Of a DNA stretch of 64,000 bases, positions 1-9,696 are shown piece by piece; positions within the stretch are counted from its first letter, which is position 1, and each line of letters opens with the position of its first letter. The stretch covers positions 62,001 to 126,000 of the forward strand of contig NZ_JNWZ01000001.1 of assembly GCF_000716545.1 (NCBI RefSeq). The letters are read 5' to 3'. A model generated the notes under the pieces. It was not told the origin of the DNA. It saw only the letters and a list, made by a program, of their open reading frames with translations, and made no database searches. The stretch comes from Kitasatospora phosalacinea. GTDB taxonomy: Bacteria > Actinomycetota > Actinomycetes > Streptomycetales > Streptomycetaceae. A program made the position numbers and the translations under genes.

Positions 1-1
1 C

Positions 2-916
2 AACGGCCGGCTGGTGCCGCTGGAGTCGACGCTGGAGAACGGCGACACGGTCGAGGTGTTCACCTCCAAGGCGGAGAACGCCGGCCCGTCCCGGGACTGG
101 CTGAGCTTCGTCAAGTCGCCCCGGGCCCGCAACAAGATCCGCGCCTGGTTCTCCAAGGAGCGCCGCGAGGAGGCCATCGAGCAGGGCAAGGAGTCGATCG
201 CCCGGGCGATGCGCAAGCAGGGCCTGCCGATCCAGCGGATCCTCACCGGCGACTCGCTGGTCACCCTGGCCCACGAGATGCGCTACCCGGACATCTCCTC
301 GCTGTACGCGGCGATCGGCGAGGGCCACGTCGCCGCGCAGGCGATCGTCCAGAAGCTGGTCCAGGCGATGGGCGGCGAGGAGGGCGCGGTCGAGGACCTC
401 GCCGAGACCGCCACCCCCTCGCACCAGCCGCGCGCGATGCGCCGGCGCGCCAAGGGCGACCCGGGCGTCATCGTCAAGGGCGTGGACGACGTGTGGGTCA
501 AGCTGGCGCGCTGCTGCACGCCGGTGCCCGGCGACCCGATCGTCGGCTTCATCACCCGCGGCAACGGCGTCTCGGTGCACCGGGCGGACTGCGTCAACGT
601 GGAGTCCCTCCAGCAGCAGCCCGAGCGGATGATCGAGGTCGAGTGGGCGGCCACCCAGTCCTCGGTCTTCCTGGTCGCCATCCAGGTGGAGGCGCTGGAC
701 CGCTCCCGGCTGCTCTCCGACGTCACCCGGGTGCTCTCCGACCAGCACGTCAACATCCTGTCGGCGGCCGTCCAGACCTCCCGCGACCGGGTCGCGATGA
801 GCCGGTTCACCTTCGAGATGGGCGACCCCAAGCACCTGGGGCACGTGCTCAAGGCGGTGCGCGGCGTCGAGGGCGTGTACGACGTCTACCGGGTCACCTC
901 GGCCCGCAACAAGTAG
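2..916 (+). CDS. relA: (p)ppGpp synthetase/hydrolase RelA, C-terminal part (5' end outside window)
   Basis: Bifunctional alarmone enzyme of the stringent response. Only the regulatory C-terminal half (304 residues) is visible, and the reading frame is already open at base 2. The first ~23 residues are the end of a TGS domain ([13 protein letters not shown]). A helical region follows, then a conserved Cys-Cys segment near visible residue 170 ([10 protein letters not shown]...HRADC), which is the RelA zinc-finger/RIS region that contacts the ribosome. An ACT domain covers about residues 220-304. The hydrolase and synthetase domains lie upstream of the window, so their activity cannot be judged. 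The gene ends at a TAG, with a lipoprotein gene following in the same direction. Confidence 0.95.
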   Translation, partial: NGRLVPLESTLENGDTVEVFTSKAENAGPSRDWLSFVKSPRARNKIRAWFSKERREEAIEQGKESIARAMRKQGLPIQRILTGDSLVTLAHEMRYPDISSLYAAIGEGHVAAQAIVQKLVQAMGGEEGAVEDLAETATPSHQPRAMRRRAKGDPGVIVKGVDDVWVKLARCCTPVPGDPIVGFITRGNGVSVHRADCVNVESLQQQPERMIEVEWAATQSSVFLVAIQVEALDRSRLLSDVTRVLSDQHVNILSAAVQTSRDRVAMSRFTFEMGDPKHLGHVLKAVRGVEGVYDVYRVTSARNK

Positions 917-1000
917 CCGGGAGCCGCCGCTCCGGTCGCCGCCCGCCCCCGCCCCGCCGACACTGGCCGGGTGGGGGCGGTCTGGCTTCCGGGAGGCAGC

Positions 1001-1792
1001 GTGCACGGGATACGGGTGGTGACGGCGGTGGCCGGCGCGGCGGTGGCCGCGGTGCTGGCGGCCGGGTGCGGCAGCGGCGGCACGGGCGCCGGCGGCGCCC
1101 CGGCGAGCGGCACCGGCAGCGCGGTGACGGCCTCCGCGGCGGCCGCCACCGGGGCCGGCGACAACGGGGTGGCCCAGCTGCCCGCGGACGAGGTGCTGCG
1201 GCAGGCCGTGCAGGCCCTCAAGGACGCCGGATCGGTCCGGGCGGCCGGCTCGGTGACCGGCGAGGGCGCCCGGATCGACATGGACCTGCGGATGGACGCC
1301 TCGGGCGACTGCACCGGCACGCTCGGCCAGGCCGGCACCGGCAGCTTCCAGGTGGTCAAGGCCGGCCAGGACCTGTGGGTCAAACCCGACCGCGAGTTCT
1401 GGCAGGGCCACGGCGGCGACGCGATGGCCCAGCTGGTCGGCGACCGCTACCTGAAGACCACCGCCGACAACCCGGACTTCGGCGAGATCGCGAGCCTGTG
1501 CGACCTGGGCGCGCTGGCCGACAGCCTCGGCACCGGCAAGACCGGCCTGACCAAGGGCACCCCCACCACCGTGGCCGGCCGCCCGGCCCTCACCCTGACC
1601 GCCGACTCCGGCAGCGGCACCGTGTACGTGGCCACCACCGGCTCGCCGGTGCCGCTGAAACTGGAGAAGGCCACCGGGACGGTCGAATTCGGCGACTTCG
1701 GCACCCCGGTGCCCAGCGCCACCCCCGGGCCCGACCAGAGCCTGGACCTGGACCAGCTGCAGTCGCCCGCCTCCTCGCCCACGGTGGTGTGA
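1001..1792 (+). CDS. Putative LppX/LprG-like lipoprotein
   Basis: A 263-residue secreted lipoprotein. The GTG at 1001 is chosen because GGGAGG lies at 991-996. It gives a signal peptide with a hydrophobic core and lipobox LAAGC, placing the lipidated Cys at residue 23. A Gly/Ser/Ala-rich linker follows, then a domain with alternating strand-like segments (VRAAGSVTGEG, MDLRMDASGDCTGTL, GSFQVVKAGQDLWVK). This resembles the LppX/LprA/LprF/LprG fold, which binds lipids or glycolipids outside the membrane. The C-terminus is Pro/Ser-rich. A function in this species is inference only. An upstream GTG at 971 is less likely because it would place ten extra residues before the signal peptide. Confidence 0.75.
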   Translation: MHGIRVVTAVAGAAVAAVLAAGCGSGGTGAGGAPASGTGSAVTASAAAATGAGDNGVAQLPADEVLRQAVQALKDAGSVRAAGSVTGEGARIDMDLRMDASGDCTGTLGQAGTGSFQVVKAGQDLWVKPDREFWQGHGGDAMAQLVGDRYLKTTADNPDFGEIASLCDLGALADSLGTGKTGLTKGTPTTVAGRPALTLTADSGSGTVYVATTGSPVPLKLEKATGTVEFGDFGTPVPSATPGPDQSLDLDQLQSPASSPTVV

Positions 1793-1799
1793 CGCGACG

Positions 1800-1837
1800 C
1801 CGGAGGGGCCCCCGCCGCGTGGCGGGGGCCCCTCCGG
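1800..1837. terminator. Bidirectional hairpin terminator
   Basis: A perfect 17-bp inverted repeat (arm CCGGAGGGGCCCCCGCC) closes on a GCGT tetraloop. It sits between the convergent lipoprotein and DUF349 genes. There is no U-tract, as is usual for actinomycete terminators. Confidence 0.85.
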
Positions 1838-1859
1838 AGCACGGTCGGTCGGGAGCCGG

Positions 1860-3089
1860 TCAGGAGGTGAACTCCTGCAGCGACTTCTGCGCCTGGTCGA
1901 GCAGCACCTGACGGCCCTCCAGCTCGGCCTCCAGCTTGGCCGCCTTGGAGGTGTTGCCCGCCGCCCGGGCCTTGTCCAGGTCGGCGCGGAGCTTGTCGAC
2001 GGCGGCCTGCAGCAGGGCGGTCATGCCGGTGGCACGGGCCCGCGCCTCCGGGTTGGAGCGCTGCCACTCGGCCTCCTCGGCCTCGCGGACGGCGCGCTCC
2101 ACCGCGGCCAGCCGGCCGTCCAGCTTCGGGCGGGCGTCGCGCGGGACGTGGCCGATGGCCTCCCAGCGCTCGGAGACGTCGCGCAGCGCGGCCTTGGCGG
2201 CCTTCAGGTCGGTGATCGGCAGGATCGCCTCCGCCTCGACCAGCAGCGCCTCCTTGGCCTTCTGGTTCTCGCCCTGCTCGGCGTCGCGCTCGGAGAACGC
2301 GGCGGACCGGGCCTGGAAGAAGACGTCCTGGGCGCCGCGGAAGCGGGCCCACAGCTCCTCCTCCGCGTCCCGCTGGGCGCGGCCGGCGGCCTTCCACTGC
2401 GTCATCAGGTCGCGGTAGGCGGCGGCGGTCGGACCCCACTCGGTGGAGCCGGACAGCGCCTCGGCCTGCGCCACCAGCTTCTCCTTCACCGAACGGGCCG
2501 ACTCGCGCTCGGAGTCGAGCGCCGCGAAGTGCGCCTTGCGGTGCTTGGAGAACACCGAGCGGGCGTGCGAGAAGCGGTGCCACAGCTCGTCGTCGCTCTT
2601 GCGGTCCAGGCGCGGCAGCGCCTTCCAGCTGTCGACCAGGGCGCGCAGCCGGTCGCCGGCCTCCCGCCACTGGTTGGACTCGGCGAGCTGCTCGGCCTCG
2701 GCGACCAGCGCCTCCTTGGCGGCCCGGGTCTCCTCCTGGGCCTTCGCCCGGGCGGCCTTGCGCTCGGACTGCCGGGCCTCGATCTCCCCGGCCAGGGTGT
2801 CCAGTCGGGCGGCCAGCGCGGCCAGGTCGCCGACCGCGTGGGCCTCGGTGACCTGGGCGCGCAGGTGCTCCAGCGCGGTCTGCGCCTCCTTGGCGGCCAG
2901 GTCGGTCTTGCGCACCCGGTGCTCCAGGAGGGCGGTCTCCGCCTCCAGGCCCTGGAACTTGCGCTCGAAGTAGGCGAGGGCCTCCTCGGGGGAGCCGGCC
3001 TGCCAGGAGCCGACCTGGCGTTCGCCGTCGGCCGTCCTCACGTAGACGTTCCCCTGCTCGTCGACACGGCCCCACGGGTCGCTGCTCAC
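1860..3089 (-). CDS. DUF349 domain-containing protein
   Basis: A 409-residue, highly charged, coiled-coil-rich cytoplasmic protein. The N-terminus (~1-35) carries a small beta segment (GRVDEQGNVYVRTADGERQVGSWQ). A long helical stretch follows, then three DUF349 repeats, each with the signature W-K-x-x-[GP]...D-x-x-L-W-x-R-F. The third is degenerate and lacks the LW. The GTG at 3089 is preceded by GGAGGAGG at 3094-3101. DUF349 proteins are widespread next to relA in actinomycetes, but I know of no established biochemical function. The next gene upstream on the same strand is a cyclophilin, separated by about 200 bp and a hairpin, so it is probably its own transcript. Confidence 0.85.
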   Translation of the reverse strand: MSSDPWGRVDEQGNVYVRTADGERQVGSWQAGSPEEALAYFERKFQGLEAETALLEHRVRKTDLAAKEAQTALEHLRAQVTEAHAVGDLAALAARLDTLAGEIEARQSERKAARAKAQEETRAAKEALVAEAEQLAESNQWREAGDRLRALVDSWKALPRLDRKSDDELWHRFSHARSVFSKHRKAHFAALDSERESARSVKEKLVAQAEALSGSTEWGPTAAAYRDLMTQWKAAGRAQRDAEEELWARFRGAQDVFFQARSAAFSERDAEQGENQKAKEALLVEAEAILPITDLKAAKAALRDVSERWEAIGHVPRDARPKLDGRLAAVERAVREAEEAEWQRSNPEARARATGMTALLQAAVDKLRADLDKARAAGNTSKAAKLEAELEGRQVLLDQAQKSLQEFTS

Positions 3090-3245
3090 AGCGCCTCCTC
3101 CACATGACGCCACGCCCACGGGCGGGAGCGTCGTCCACAGTTGATGTGCGGCGGACCGGTGGAGTCCGCCGTCCCGAGCCGTCGTTTCGGTTGTGCCGAG
3201 GGCGACGGCCGACGGTCAGGGCACCCTATACAACAGCAACATAGG

Positions 3246-3283
3246 CGACCAGCGCCGGTGCTGTCCGCATCCGGCGCCGGTCG
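3246..3283 (-). terminator. Hairpin terminator after the cyclophilin gene
   Basis: A stem CGACC-x-GCGCCGG pairing with CCGGCGC-x-GGTCG (one mismatch, 12-nt loop) lies just past the stop codon of the minus-strand peptidyl-prolyl isomerase. On the minus strand a TATAGGGT sequence (near 3230) follows and could be the -10 of the DUF349 gene. Confidence 0.6.
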
Positions 3284-3297
3284 ATTTTCGCGGCGGA

Positions 3298-4062
3298 TCA
3301 GCCCTTGGCGGTGGTGATGCTGGTGATGTTGACCGGGGTCGCGGGCGCGCCGTCGCCGGTACCGCCGCCCTTGACACCTGCGTCGGCGATCTTCTGCAGC
3401 GCGTCCAGGCCGCCGGTGATGGTGCCGAACGGGGTGTAGCTGGGCGGCAGTTGGGTGTCCTTGTAGACCAGGAAGAACTGGCTGCCGTTGGTGTTCGGGC
3501 CGGAGTTGGCCATCGCCACGGTGCCCGCCGGGTAGGTCGCGCCGGTCAGGTTCTCGTCGGCGAACTTGTAGCCGGGGCCGCCCGATCCGGTGCCGGTCGG
3601 GTCGCCGCACTGCAGGACGAAGATGCCCTCCGTGGTCAGGCGGTGGCACTTGGTGCCGTCCCAGAACTGCTGACCCGCCAGGAACACGAAGGAGTTGACG
3701 GTGTGCGGCGCCTTCGCCGCGTCGAGGGTGAAGGTGACCTTGCCCGCCGAGGTGTCCATCGTCGCGGTGTACTTGGCCGCGGTGTCGATCGTCATCGCGG
3801 GCTCGGCGGCCCACTGCTTGCCGGAGACCGACGGGGACGGCGCCGGGGTCGGAGCGGCGGAGGCGGCCTTGTCGTCCTTCTTGTCCGAGTCGAACACCCC
3901 GCCGGCGACGGTCGCCACGCCCGCGACCACCACCACGGCCAGGACCGCGGCGACGACCGCGGTGCGCTTCCTGCGCTTGGCGGCCGCCTCGGCGCGCGCC
4001 TGCACCTGGCGCTCGTACTTCTCACGGGCGAGCTGCCGCCGCCGCTGTTCGCTGCTGACCAC
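3298..4062 (-). CDS. Membrane-anchored cyclophilin-type peptidyl-prolyl cis-trans isomerase
   Basis: A 254-residue protein. Residues 1-33 are basic and helical (QRRRQLAREKYERQ...KRRKR). Residues ~34-56 form one transmembrane anchor, and a Ser/Pro/Ala linker follows to ~85. The cyclophilin domain (90-254) would lie outside the membrane, assisting folding of exported proteins. Active-site elements are present: the Arg in KCHRL, the Gln in FVLQCGD, and ANSGPNTNGSQFF, which is nearly identical to the cyclophilin A core motif. The GTG at 4062 has AGGAGA upstream. A minus-strand TACACT at 4139-4144 is a plausible -10 for a promoter divergent from the hydrolase gene. Confidence 0.93.
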   Translation of the reverse strand: MVSSEQRRRQLAREKYERQVQARAEAAAKRRKRTAVVAAVLAVVVVAGVATVAGGVFDSDKKDDKAASAAPTPAPSPSVSGKQWAAEPAMTIDTAAKYTATMDTSAGKVTFTLDAAKAPHTVNSFVFLAGQQFWDGTKCHRLTTEGIFVLQCGDPTGTGSGGPGYKFADENLTGATYPAGTVAMANSGPNTNGSQFFLVYKDTQLPPSYTPFGTITGGLDALQKIADAGVKGGGTGDGAPATPVNITSITTAKG

Positions 4063-4286
4063 CGGACGTGTCTCCTGCCGGGCTGTTGGGAACGGGAACC
4101 TGTTGTCGCGTGCGGATCATCGCACCCGACGGCGGCCCAGTGTAAGGACCGGCACGTCAGCACGGGATCAGGCCGACATGAGAAAGGGCTGAACGCGCCA
4201 GACAACCGGTTCGCCCGCGGCCCGGTGCCGCCGGTAGGCTGCGGGGGAAAAGCAGACCGCCACCGCCATGGAACGTGAGGACTCGC

Positions 4287-4994
4287 GTGTTCGTCGCCGG
4301 ATTCCCCGCCGGGGCCTGGGGCACCAACTGCTACCTGGTCGCACCCGCCGCCGGCGAGGAGTGCGTGATCGTCGACCCGGGCCACGAAGCGGCGAACGGC
4401 GTGGAGGAGTTGATCCGCGAGCACCGGCTCAAGCCGGTCGCGGTGCTGCTCACCCACGGGCACATCGACCACGTCGCCTCGGTCGTCCCGGTCTGCGGCG
4501 CGCAGGGCGTCCCGGCCTGGATCCACCCCGAGGACCGCTACATGCTGGCCGATCCGGAGAAGGCCCTCGGGCGCTCGCTCGGGCAGCAGTTGATGGGCTC
4601 GATCACCGTCGGCGAGCCGGACGACGTCCGCGAGTTGACCGACGGCGCCGTGCTGGAGCTCGCCGGGCTGCAGCTCACCGTCGACCACGCCCCCGGCCAT
4701 ACCGAGGGGTCGGTGACGTTCAGGACGCCCGCCTCCCAGGACATCCCGCCGGTCCTGTTCTCGGGCGACCTGCTGTTCGCCGGCTCCATCGGGCGTACCG
4801 ACCTCCCGGGCGGAGACGGCGCGGCGATCATGCGCTCGCTGGCCCGGGTGTGCCTGCCCCTCGACGACGCGACCGTGGTGCTCTCCGGCCACGGCTCCCA
4901 GACCACCATCGGCCGAGAGCGCGCCACCAACCCCTACCTCCAGCAGGTGGCCGGTGCGCAGGGCGCACCGGCCTTCCCGCGACGAGGAATGTGA
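4287..4994 (+). CDS. MBL-fold metallohydrolase (glyoxalase II-like)
   Basis: A 235-residue metallo-beta-lactamase-fold hydrolase of the hydroxyacylglutathione hydrolase-like group. The metal-binding motif THGHIDH is at residues ~56-62. Later ligands are H in [11 protein letters not shown] in FSGDLLF and H in LSGHGSQT. Streptomycetes lack glutathione, so the true substrate is unknown, possibly a mycothiol or other thioester. I prefer the GTG at 4287, which gives an N-terminus [17 protein letters not shown] typical of the family and has GTGAGG at 4275-4280 as ribosome site. An upstream GTG at 4275 is in frame and possible. hisS begins 11 nt downstream, so the two are probably co-transcribed. 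Confidence 0.88.
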   Translation: MFVAGFPAGAWGTNCYLVAPAAGEECVIVDPGHEAANGVEELIREHRLKPVAVLLTHGHIDHVASVVPVCGAQGVPAWIHPEDRYMLADPEKALGRSLGQQLMGSITVGEPDDVRELTDGAVLELAGLQLTVDHAPGHTEGSVTFRTPASQDIPPVLFSGDLLFAGSIGRTDLPGGDGAAIMRSLARVCLPLDDATVVLSGHGSQTTIGRERATNPYLQQVAGAQGAPAFPRRGM

Positions 4995-5005
4995 CGGAAG
5001 AGAAG

Positions 5006-6268
5006 TTGAGCACCTTCACCGCCCCCAAGGGCACCTACGACCTGCTGCCGCCCACCTCGGCGATCTTCCTGGCGGTCCGCGAGGCGATCTCCGCCCCTGC
5101 GCGCCGGGCCGGCTACGGCTACATCGAGACCCCGGTCTTCGAGGACGTGAAGCTCTTCTCCCGGGGTGTCGGGGAGTCCACCGACATCGTCACCAAGGAG
5201 ATGTACAACCTGACCACCCGGGGCGGCGACGAACTCGCGCTGCGCCCGGAGGGCACCGCCTCGGTGCTGCGCGCCGCGCTGCAGGCCAACCTGCACAAGC
5301 AGGGCAACCTGCCGGTCAAGCTCTGGTACTCCGGGAACTACTACCGCTACGAGCGGATGCAGAAGGGCCGCTACCGGCAGTTCTCGCAGGTCGGCGCGGA
5401 GGCGATCGGCGCCGAGGACCCGGCGCTGGACGCCGAGTTGATCATCCTGGCCGACGACGCCTTCCGCTCGCTCGGCCTCTCCGACTACTCGCTGCTGCTC
5501 AACAGCCTCGGCGACAAGCAGTGCCGCCCGGTCTACCGGGCCGCGCTGGTCGAGTTCCTGGCCGGCCTCGACCTGGACGAGGAGACCCGCCGCCGCGCGG
5601 AGATCAACCCGCTGCGGGTGCTGGACGACAAGCGCGAGTCGGTGCAGGCCCAGCTCGTCGGCGCCCCCAAGCTGCGGGACTTCCTCTGCGAGGACTGCAA
5701 GGCGTACGACGAGAAGGTCCGCGAACTGCTCGCGCTCGCGGGCGTCGCGTTCACCGACGACCCGAAGCTGGTCCGCGGCCTGGACTACTACACCCGCACC
5801 ACCTTCGAGTTCGTGCACAACCGCCTCGGCGCGCAGTCCGCGATCGGCGGCGGCGGTCGCTACGACGGCCTGTCCGAGATGATCGGCGGACCGGCCCTGC
5901 CCTCGGTGGGCTGGGCGCTGGGCGTGGACCGCACCTTCCTCGCGCTGGAGGCCGAGGGCGTGGTCCTCGACCTGCCCCCCACCACCGCGGTGTACGCCGT
6001 CGCGCTCAGCGAGGAGGCGAAGACCGTCCTGTTCGCCAAGACCGTCGAGCTGCGACGCCTCGGTGTGGCCACCGACCTCGCGTTCGGCGTCAAGGGCATC
6101 AAGAACGCCATGAAGTCGGCGGACCGATCCGGCGCCCGGTTCGCCGTGATCGCCGGCGACCGGGACCTCGCCGAGGGCGTGGTCCAGCTCAAGGACATGG
6201 AGTCCGGCGAGCAGACCCCCGTCGCCCTTGAGGCGCTCGTCACCACCCTGAAGGAGAAGCAGCTGTGA
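5006..6268 (+). CDS. hisS: Histidyl-tRNA synthetase
   Basis: Class II aminoacyl-tRNA synthetase of 420 residues that charges tRNA-His. Class II motif 2 is visible around [18 protein letters not shown]. The histidine-specific motifs [15 protein letters not shown] and GGGGRYDGL are intact, and the C-terminal anticodon-binding domain is complete. The TTG at 5006 is chosen because it gives the conserved N-terminus [16 protein letters not shown] and has GGAAG at 4996-5000. A GTG at 4991 is also in frame but lies only 2 nt from its AGGA. The stop overlaps the aspS start by four bases (GTGA), implying translational coupling. Confidence 0.97.
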   Translation: MSTFTAPKGTYDLLPPTSAIFLAVREAISAPARRAGYGYIETPVFEDVKLFSRGVGESTDIVTKEMYNLTTRGGDELALRPEGTASVLRAALQANLHKQGNLPVKLWYSGNYYRYERMQKGRYRQFSQVGAEAIGAEDPALDAELIILADDAFRSLGLSDYSLLLNSLGDKQCRPVYRAALVEFLAGLDLDEETRRRAEINPLRVLDDKRESVQAQLVGAPKLRDFLCEDCKAYDEKVRELLALAGVAFTDDPKLVRGLDYYTRTTFEFVHNRLGAQSAIGGGGRYDGLSEMIGGPALPSVGWALGVDRTFLALEAEGVVLDLPPTTAVYAVALSEEAKTVLFAKTVELRRLGVATDLAFGVKGIKNAMKSADRSGARFAVIAGDRDLAEGVVQLKDMESGEQTPVALEALVTTLKEKQL

Positions 6269-8055
6269 TCCGCACGCACGACGCGGGCACGCTCCGCGCG
6301 GAGCACGCCGGCACCACCGTCACCCTGGCCGGCTGGGTGGCCCGCCGCCGCGACCACGGCGGCGTGGCCTTCATCGACCTGCGGGACGCCTCCGGCACCG
6401 TGCAGGTCGTGGTCCGCGACCTGGAGTCGGTGCACGGGCTGCGCTCCGAGTACTGCGTGAAGGTGGTCGGCGAGGTCCGGGTCCGCCCCGAGGGCAACGA
6501 GAACCCGGAGATCCCGACCGGCGCGGTCGAGGTCGTCGTCGAGTCCATCGAGGTGCTGTCCGAGGCCGCGCCGCTGCCGTTCCAGGTCGCCGAGTACGAG
6601 CCCGGCTCGGTCAACGAGGAGGTGCGGCTGCGCTACCGCTACCTCGACCTGCGCCGCGAGGGCCCGGCCCGCGCGCTGCGGCTGCGCTCGAAGGTCAACC
6701 ACATCATCCGCACGGTGATGGAGGAGAACGACTACCTCGACATCGAGACCCCGTACCTGACCCGCTCCACCCCCGAGGGCGCCCGCGACTTCCTCGTCCC
6801 GGTCCGCCTCCAGCCGGGCCACTGGTACGCGCTGCCGCAGTCCCCGCAGCTGTTCAAGCAGCTGCTGATGGTGGCCGGCATGGAGCGGTACTACCAGATC
6901 GCCCGCTGCTTCCGCGACGAGGACTTCCGCGCCGACCGGCAGCCGGAGTTCACCCAGCTCGACATCGAGGCGTCCTTCGTCGACCAGGAGGACGTGCTGG
7001 CCCTCGGCGAGAAGATCGTCGGCCGGATCTGGAAGGAGGTGCACGGGTACGAGATCCCCAACCCGCTGCCCCGCCTCTCCTACGCCGACGCGATGGCGCG
7101 CTACGGCTCCGACAAGCCGGACGTCCGCTTCGGCCAGGAGCTCACCGACCTCACCGAGTACTTCAAGGGCACCGAGTTCCGGGTCTTCCAGGCCCCGTAC
7201 GTCGGCGCGGTCGTGATGCCCGGCGGCGCCTCGCAGCCCCGCAAGCAGCTCGACGCCTGGCAGGACTGGGCGAAGGCCCGCGGCGCCCGCGGCCTCGCGT
7301 ACGTCCTGGTGGACGCCGAGACCGGCGAGCTGCGCGGCCCGGTCGCCAAGAACCTGTCCGAGGAGCACCTGTCCGGCCTGGCCGCCGCGGCCGGTGCCAA
7401 GCCCGGCGACGCGGTGTTCTTCGCCGCGGGCAAGAAGACCGCCTCGCAGGAGCTGCTGGGCGCCGCCCGCCTGGAGATCGGCCGCCGCTGCAACCTGATC
7501 GACGAGTCCCAGTGGGCCTTCCTCTGGGTCGTGGACTTCCCGATGTTCGAGCCGATCGAGGACGACAAGGGCGAGTTCCAGGGCTGGCACGCGGTGCACC
7601 ACCCCTTCACCGCGCCGACCGCCGAGTCGCTCGCCACCTTCGACACCGACCCGGGCAGCGCGCTGTCCAACGCGTACGACCTGGTGCTCAACGGCTCGGA
7701 GCTGGGCGGTGGTTCGATCCGAATCCACCAGCGCGAGGTGCAGAAGCGGGCGTTCGACGCGATCGGCCTGTCCGAGGAGGAGGCGGCCGCGCAGTTCGGC
7801 TTCCTGCTGGACGCCTTCAACTACGGCCCGCCGCCGCACGGCGGCATCGCGCTCGGCCTGGACCGCGTGGTCACCCTGCTGGGCGGCTACGACACCATCC
7901 GGGACGTCATCGCCTTCCCGAAGACCTCCACCGGCGGCGACCCGCTGACCGGCGCCCCCACCGCCATCACCCCGGCCCAGCGCCGCGAGGCCGGCGTGGA
8001 CGCCCAGCCCAAGGCCAAGGAGACCGCCAAGGCCGAGGCCGAGCCCACCGCCTGA
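6265..8055 (+). CDS. aspS: Aspartyl-tRNA synthetase (bacterial type)
   Basis: 596-residue class II enzyme. An N-terminal OB-fold (~1-105) binds the anticodon. The catalytic core has motif 2 ([18 protein letters not shown], ~214-231) and motif 3 (GLDRVV, ~530), with the bacterial GAD insertion in between. The last ~35 residues are a Lys/Ala/Glu/Pro-rich low-complexity tail ([15 protein letters not shown]). Actinobacteria commonly use a non-discriminating AspRS with GatCAB to make Asn-tRNA; whether this one is non-discriminating cannot be decided by eye. It starts with a GTG overlapping the hisS stop, with AAGGAG at 6251-6256. Confidence 0.97.
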   Translation: MIRTHDAGTLRAEHAGTTVTLAGWVARRRDHGGVAFIDLRDASGTVQVVVRDLESVHGLRSEYCVKVVGEVRVRPEGNENPEIPTGAVEVVVESIEVLSEAAPLPFQVAEYEPGSVNEEVRLRYRYLDLRREGPARALRLRSKVNHIIRTVMEENDYLDIETPYLTRSTPEGARDFLVPVRLQPGHWYALPQSPQLFKQLLMVAGMERYYQIARCFRDEDFRADRQPEFTQLDIEASFVDQEDVLALGEKIVGRIWKEVHGYEIPNPLPRLSYADAMARYGSDKPDVRFGQELTDLTEYFKGTEFRVFQAPYVGAVVMPGGASQPRKQLDAWQDWAKARGARGLAYVLVDAETGELRGPVAKNLSEEHLSGLAAAAGAKPGDAVFFAAGKKTASQELLGAARLEIGRRCNLIDESQWAFLWVVDFPMFEPIEDDKGEFQGWHAVHHPFTAPTAESLATFDTDPGSALSNAYDLVLNGSELGGGSIRIHQREVQKRAFDAIGLSEEEAAAQFGFLLDAFNYGPPPHGGIALGLDRVVTLLGGYDTIRDVIAFPKTSTGGDPLTGAPTAITPAQRREAGVDAQPKAKETAKAEAEPTA

Positions 8056-8067
8056 CGGTCCGTCAGG

Positions 8068-8088
8068 GCCCCGCCGTCCTGGCGGGGC
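8068..8088 (+). terminator. Terminator of the hisS-aspS transcript
   Basis: GCCCCGCC pairs with GGCGGGGC around a 5-nt loop, 13 nt after the aspS stop. A 17-bp palindrome (CCTGACGG-T-CCGTCAGG, 8051-8067) abuts it and includes the stop codon. Confidence 0.7.
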
Positions 8089-8223
8089 ATCACGGAGATC
8101 ACGATTTGTTCCGGCCCCGGCCGGTGCGCGCCCACCAGGAGTAGGCTGCCACCGCCCGGGGCCGGAACGCTGCACCACCCGGAACGCTGCACAACGGGGT
8201 GCAGAGCGCAAGAAGGGTCGAAG

Positions 8224-8730
8224 ATGACCGTACGTACCAGAGTCGAACTCCCCACCGACACCGCCGAGACCCGGCGGGTGCACATGGCGGCCTTCCCAGG
8301 CCCCGAAGAGGCGGACCTGGTGGACGCGCTGCGCCGCGACGCCGCCTGGCTGCCCGCACTGTCCCTGGTCGCGGTGGACGAGCGCGAGGTCGTCATCGGC
8401 CACGCGCTGCTCACCCGGCTGAAGATCGGCAACGGCAAGGGCCTCGCGCTGGCGCCCGTCGCCGTCGCCCCCGAGTGGCAGCGCAAGGGCGTCGGCACCG
8501 CCGTGGTGCGGGCCGCGCTGGCGGCCGCCGCTGAGGCCGGCGAACGCGTCGTGGTGGTGCTCGGCGACCCGGGCTACTACGGCAGGTTCGGCTTCACCGC
8601 CGCCGCCGACCACCGGATCAGCGGGCCCTTCGAGGTGCCCGACGGGTACTTCCAGGCCCTGCGGCTGCCCGGCGCCGACGGCGCCCCGCACGGCGCGTGC
8701 CGCTACCCCACGCCGTTCGCGGCGGTCTGA
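8224..8730 (+). CDS. GNAT family N-acetyltransferase (YhbS-like)
   Basis: 168 residues. The acetyl-CoA pyrophosphate-binding motif is at about residues 79-97 (VAVAPEWQRKGVGTAVV). A second conserved segment, VVVVLGDPGYYGRFGF, is typical of the YhbS group. The substrate is unknown. The ATG at 8224 has GAAGGG upstream. A TAGGCT hexamer near 8141 could be the -10 of its promoter. The 3' end overlaps the convergent LysR gene by 28 nt. Confidence 0.88.
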   Translation: MTVRTRVELPTDTAETRRVHMAAFPGPEEADLVDALRRDAAWLPALSLVAVDEREVVIGHALLTRLKIGNGKGLALAPVAVAPEWQRKGVGTAVVRAALAAAAEAGERVVVVLGDPGYYGRFGFTAAADHRISGPFEVPDGYFQALRLPGADGAPHGACRYPTPFAAV

Positions 8731-9668
8731 GCGCCGCCCCGAGCGGGTGACCGGCCGCCACCGGTCGCCCGGAACTGCACCTCCAGGTGCAGCCGGCAGG
8801 ACTCCGCGAACGCCTCCATGGCCGGCGTGGCCGCCCGACCCGGCAGCCGGAACAGCCCCACCAGGCTCGGGCTCAGCCCGCGCACCGGCAGGCAGCGCAC
8901 GTCCGGACGCCCCGCCCAGCGGCCCACCGCGCGCGGCGCGAACCCCACGCCCTGCCCGCAGGCCACCGCGGCCATCCACTCGTCCGCGTTGTGCGCCACC
9001 GCCCCGATCCGCACCGGCCGCTCGCCGCGCTCCGGCGCGCCCAGCCAGTAGTCCCGCCACACCCCGGCCTGCTCCGGGATCGCCACGAACGGCTCGTCCC
9101 ACAGCTCCGCCGCCTCCACCTCGTGCCGGGCCGCCAGCCGGTGGTCGGCCGCCAGCACCACCCAGCGCTCCTCGGTGCCCAGCAGCACGTGCGCGTACCG
9201 CTCGGTCATCGACGCCGGGGCGTGCCACAGCGCCAGGTCCAGTTCGCCCGAGGCCAGGCCGGACGACTCGTCGAACCAGTTGTTCTGCCGCATCCGCACC
9301 CGCCAGCCCGGCATCCGGCGGGCGAAGTCCTCCACCGCGGCCCGGCCGAGCAGGTTGATCGTCGAGCCCTCGAAGCCCACCCGCAGCTCCCCGCCGGCCT
9401 CCGCCGCCGCCCGCCGGGCCGCCCGCAGCGCCTCCTCCCAGCCCGCCAGCAGCGACCCGGCGTGCGCCAGCAGCTCCGCGCCCGCCGCCGTCGGCACCGT
9501 CCCGGCCCGCGAGCGCCGGAACAGCTCCACCCCCAACTGCCGCTCCAGCGCCCGCACCTGCTTGGTCAGCGTCGGCTGGCTCACCCCCAGCCGGGCCGCG
9601 GCCGCGGTCAGCTGGCCCTCCTCGCCGACCACCGTCAGGTAGCGCAACATCCGGGTGTCCACGTCCAT
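8703..9668 (-). CDS. LysR family transcriptional regulator
   Basis: 321 residues. The N-terminal winged helix-turn-helix spans ~5-63 (LTAAAARLGVSQPTLTKQVRALERQLGVELF). An effector-binding domain follows from ~90, beginning GELRVGFEG. The C-terminal ~20 residues are Gly/Arg/Ala-rich and dispensable-looking. The gene is probably leaderless: TAACCT (plus coordinates 9675-9680) ends 6 nt before the ATG. A perfect 12-bp palindrome sits just upstream at 9685-9696, suggesting autoregulation. The nearest divergent gene is PPK2, so that is a possible target, but this is inference. Confidence 0.9.
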   Translation of the reverse strand: MDVDTRMLRYLTVVGEEGQLTAAAARLGVSQPTLTKQVRALERQLGVELFRRSRAGTVPTAAGAELLAHAGSLLAGWEEALRAARRAAAEAGGELRVGFEGSTINLLGRAAVEDFARRMPGWRVRMRQNNWFDESSGLASGELDLALWHAPASMTERYAHVLLGTEERWVVLAADHRLAARHEVEAAELWDEPFVAIPEQAGVWRDYWLGAPERGERPVRIGAVAHNADEWMAAVACGQGVGFAPRAVGRWAGRPDVRCLPVRGLSPSLVGLFRLPGRAATPAMEAFAESCRLHLEVQFRATGGGRSPARGGAQTAANGVG

Positions 9669-9684
9669 GCCCCCAGGTTATGGA

Positions 9685-9696
9685 CCAATGCATTGG
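9685..9696. promoter_or_regulatory. Candidate LysR operator (12-bp palindrome)
   Basis: CCAATGCATTGG, extended by GGA/ACC-like flanks (GGACCAATGCATTGGACC). It lies immediately upstream of the putative -10 of the lysR gene, where a bound regulator would block RNA polymerase. Confidence 0.5.

Noticed and set aside
1447..3138. Very long minus-strand frame (563 residues) over the lipoprotein and DUF349 genes
   Set aside because: Composition is Arg/Gly/Pro-rich without motifs; it is the off-frame shadow typical of GC-rich DNA, and both real genes lie in other frames.
8051..8067. Perfect palindrome CCTGACGG-T-CCGTCAGG as operator
   Set aside because: It spans the aspS stop codon and adjoins a terminator, so it is more likely part of the 3'-end structure than a regulator site.
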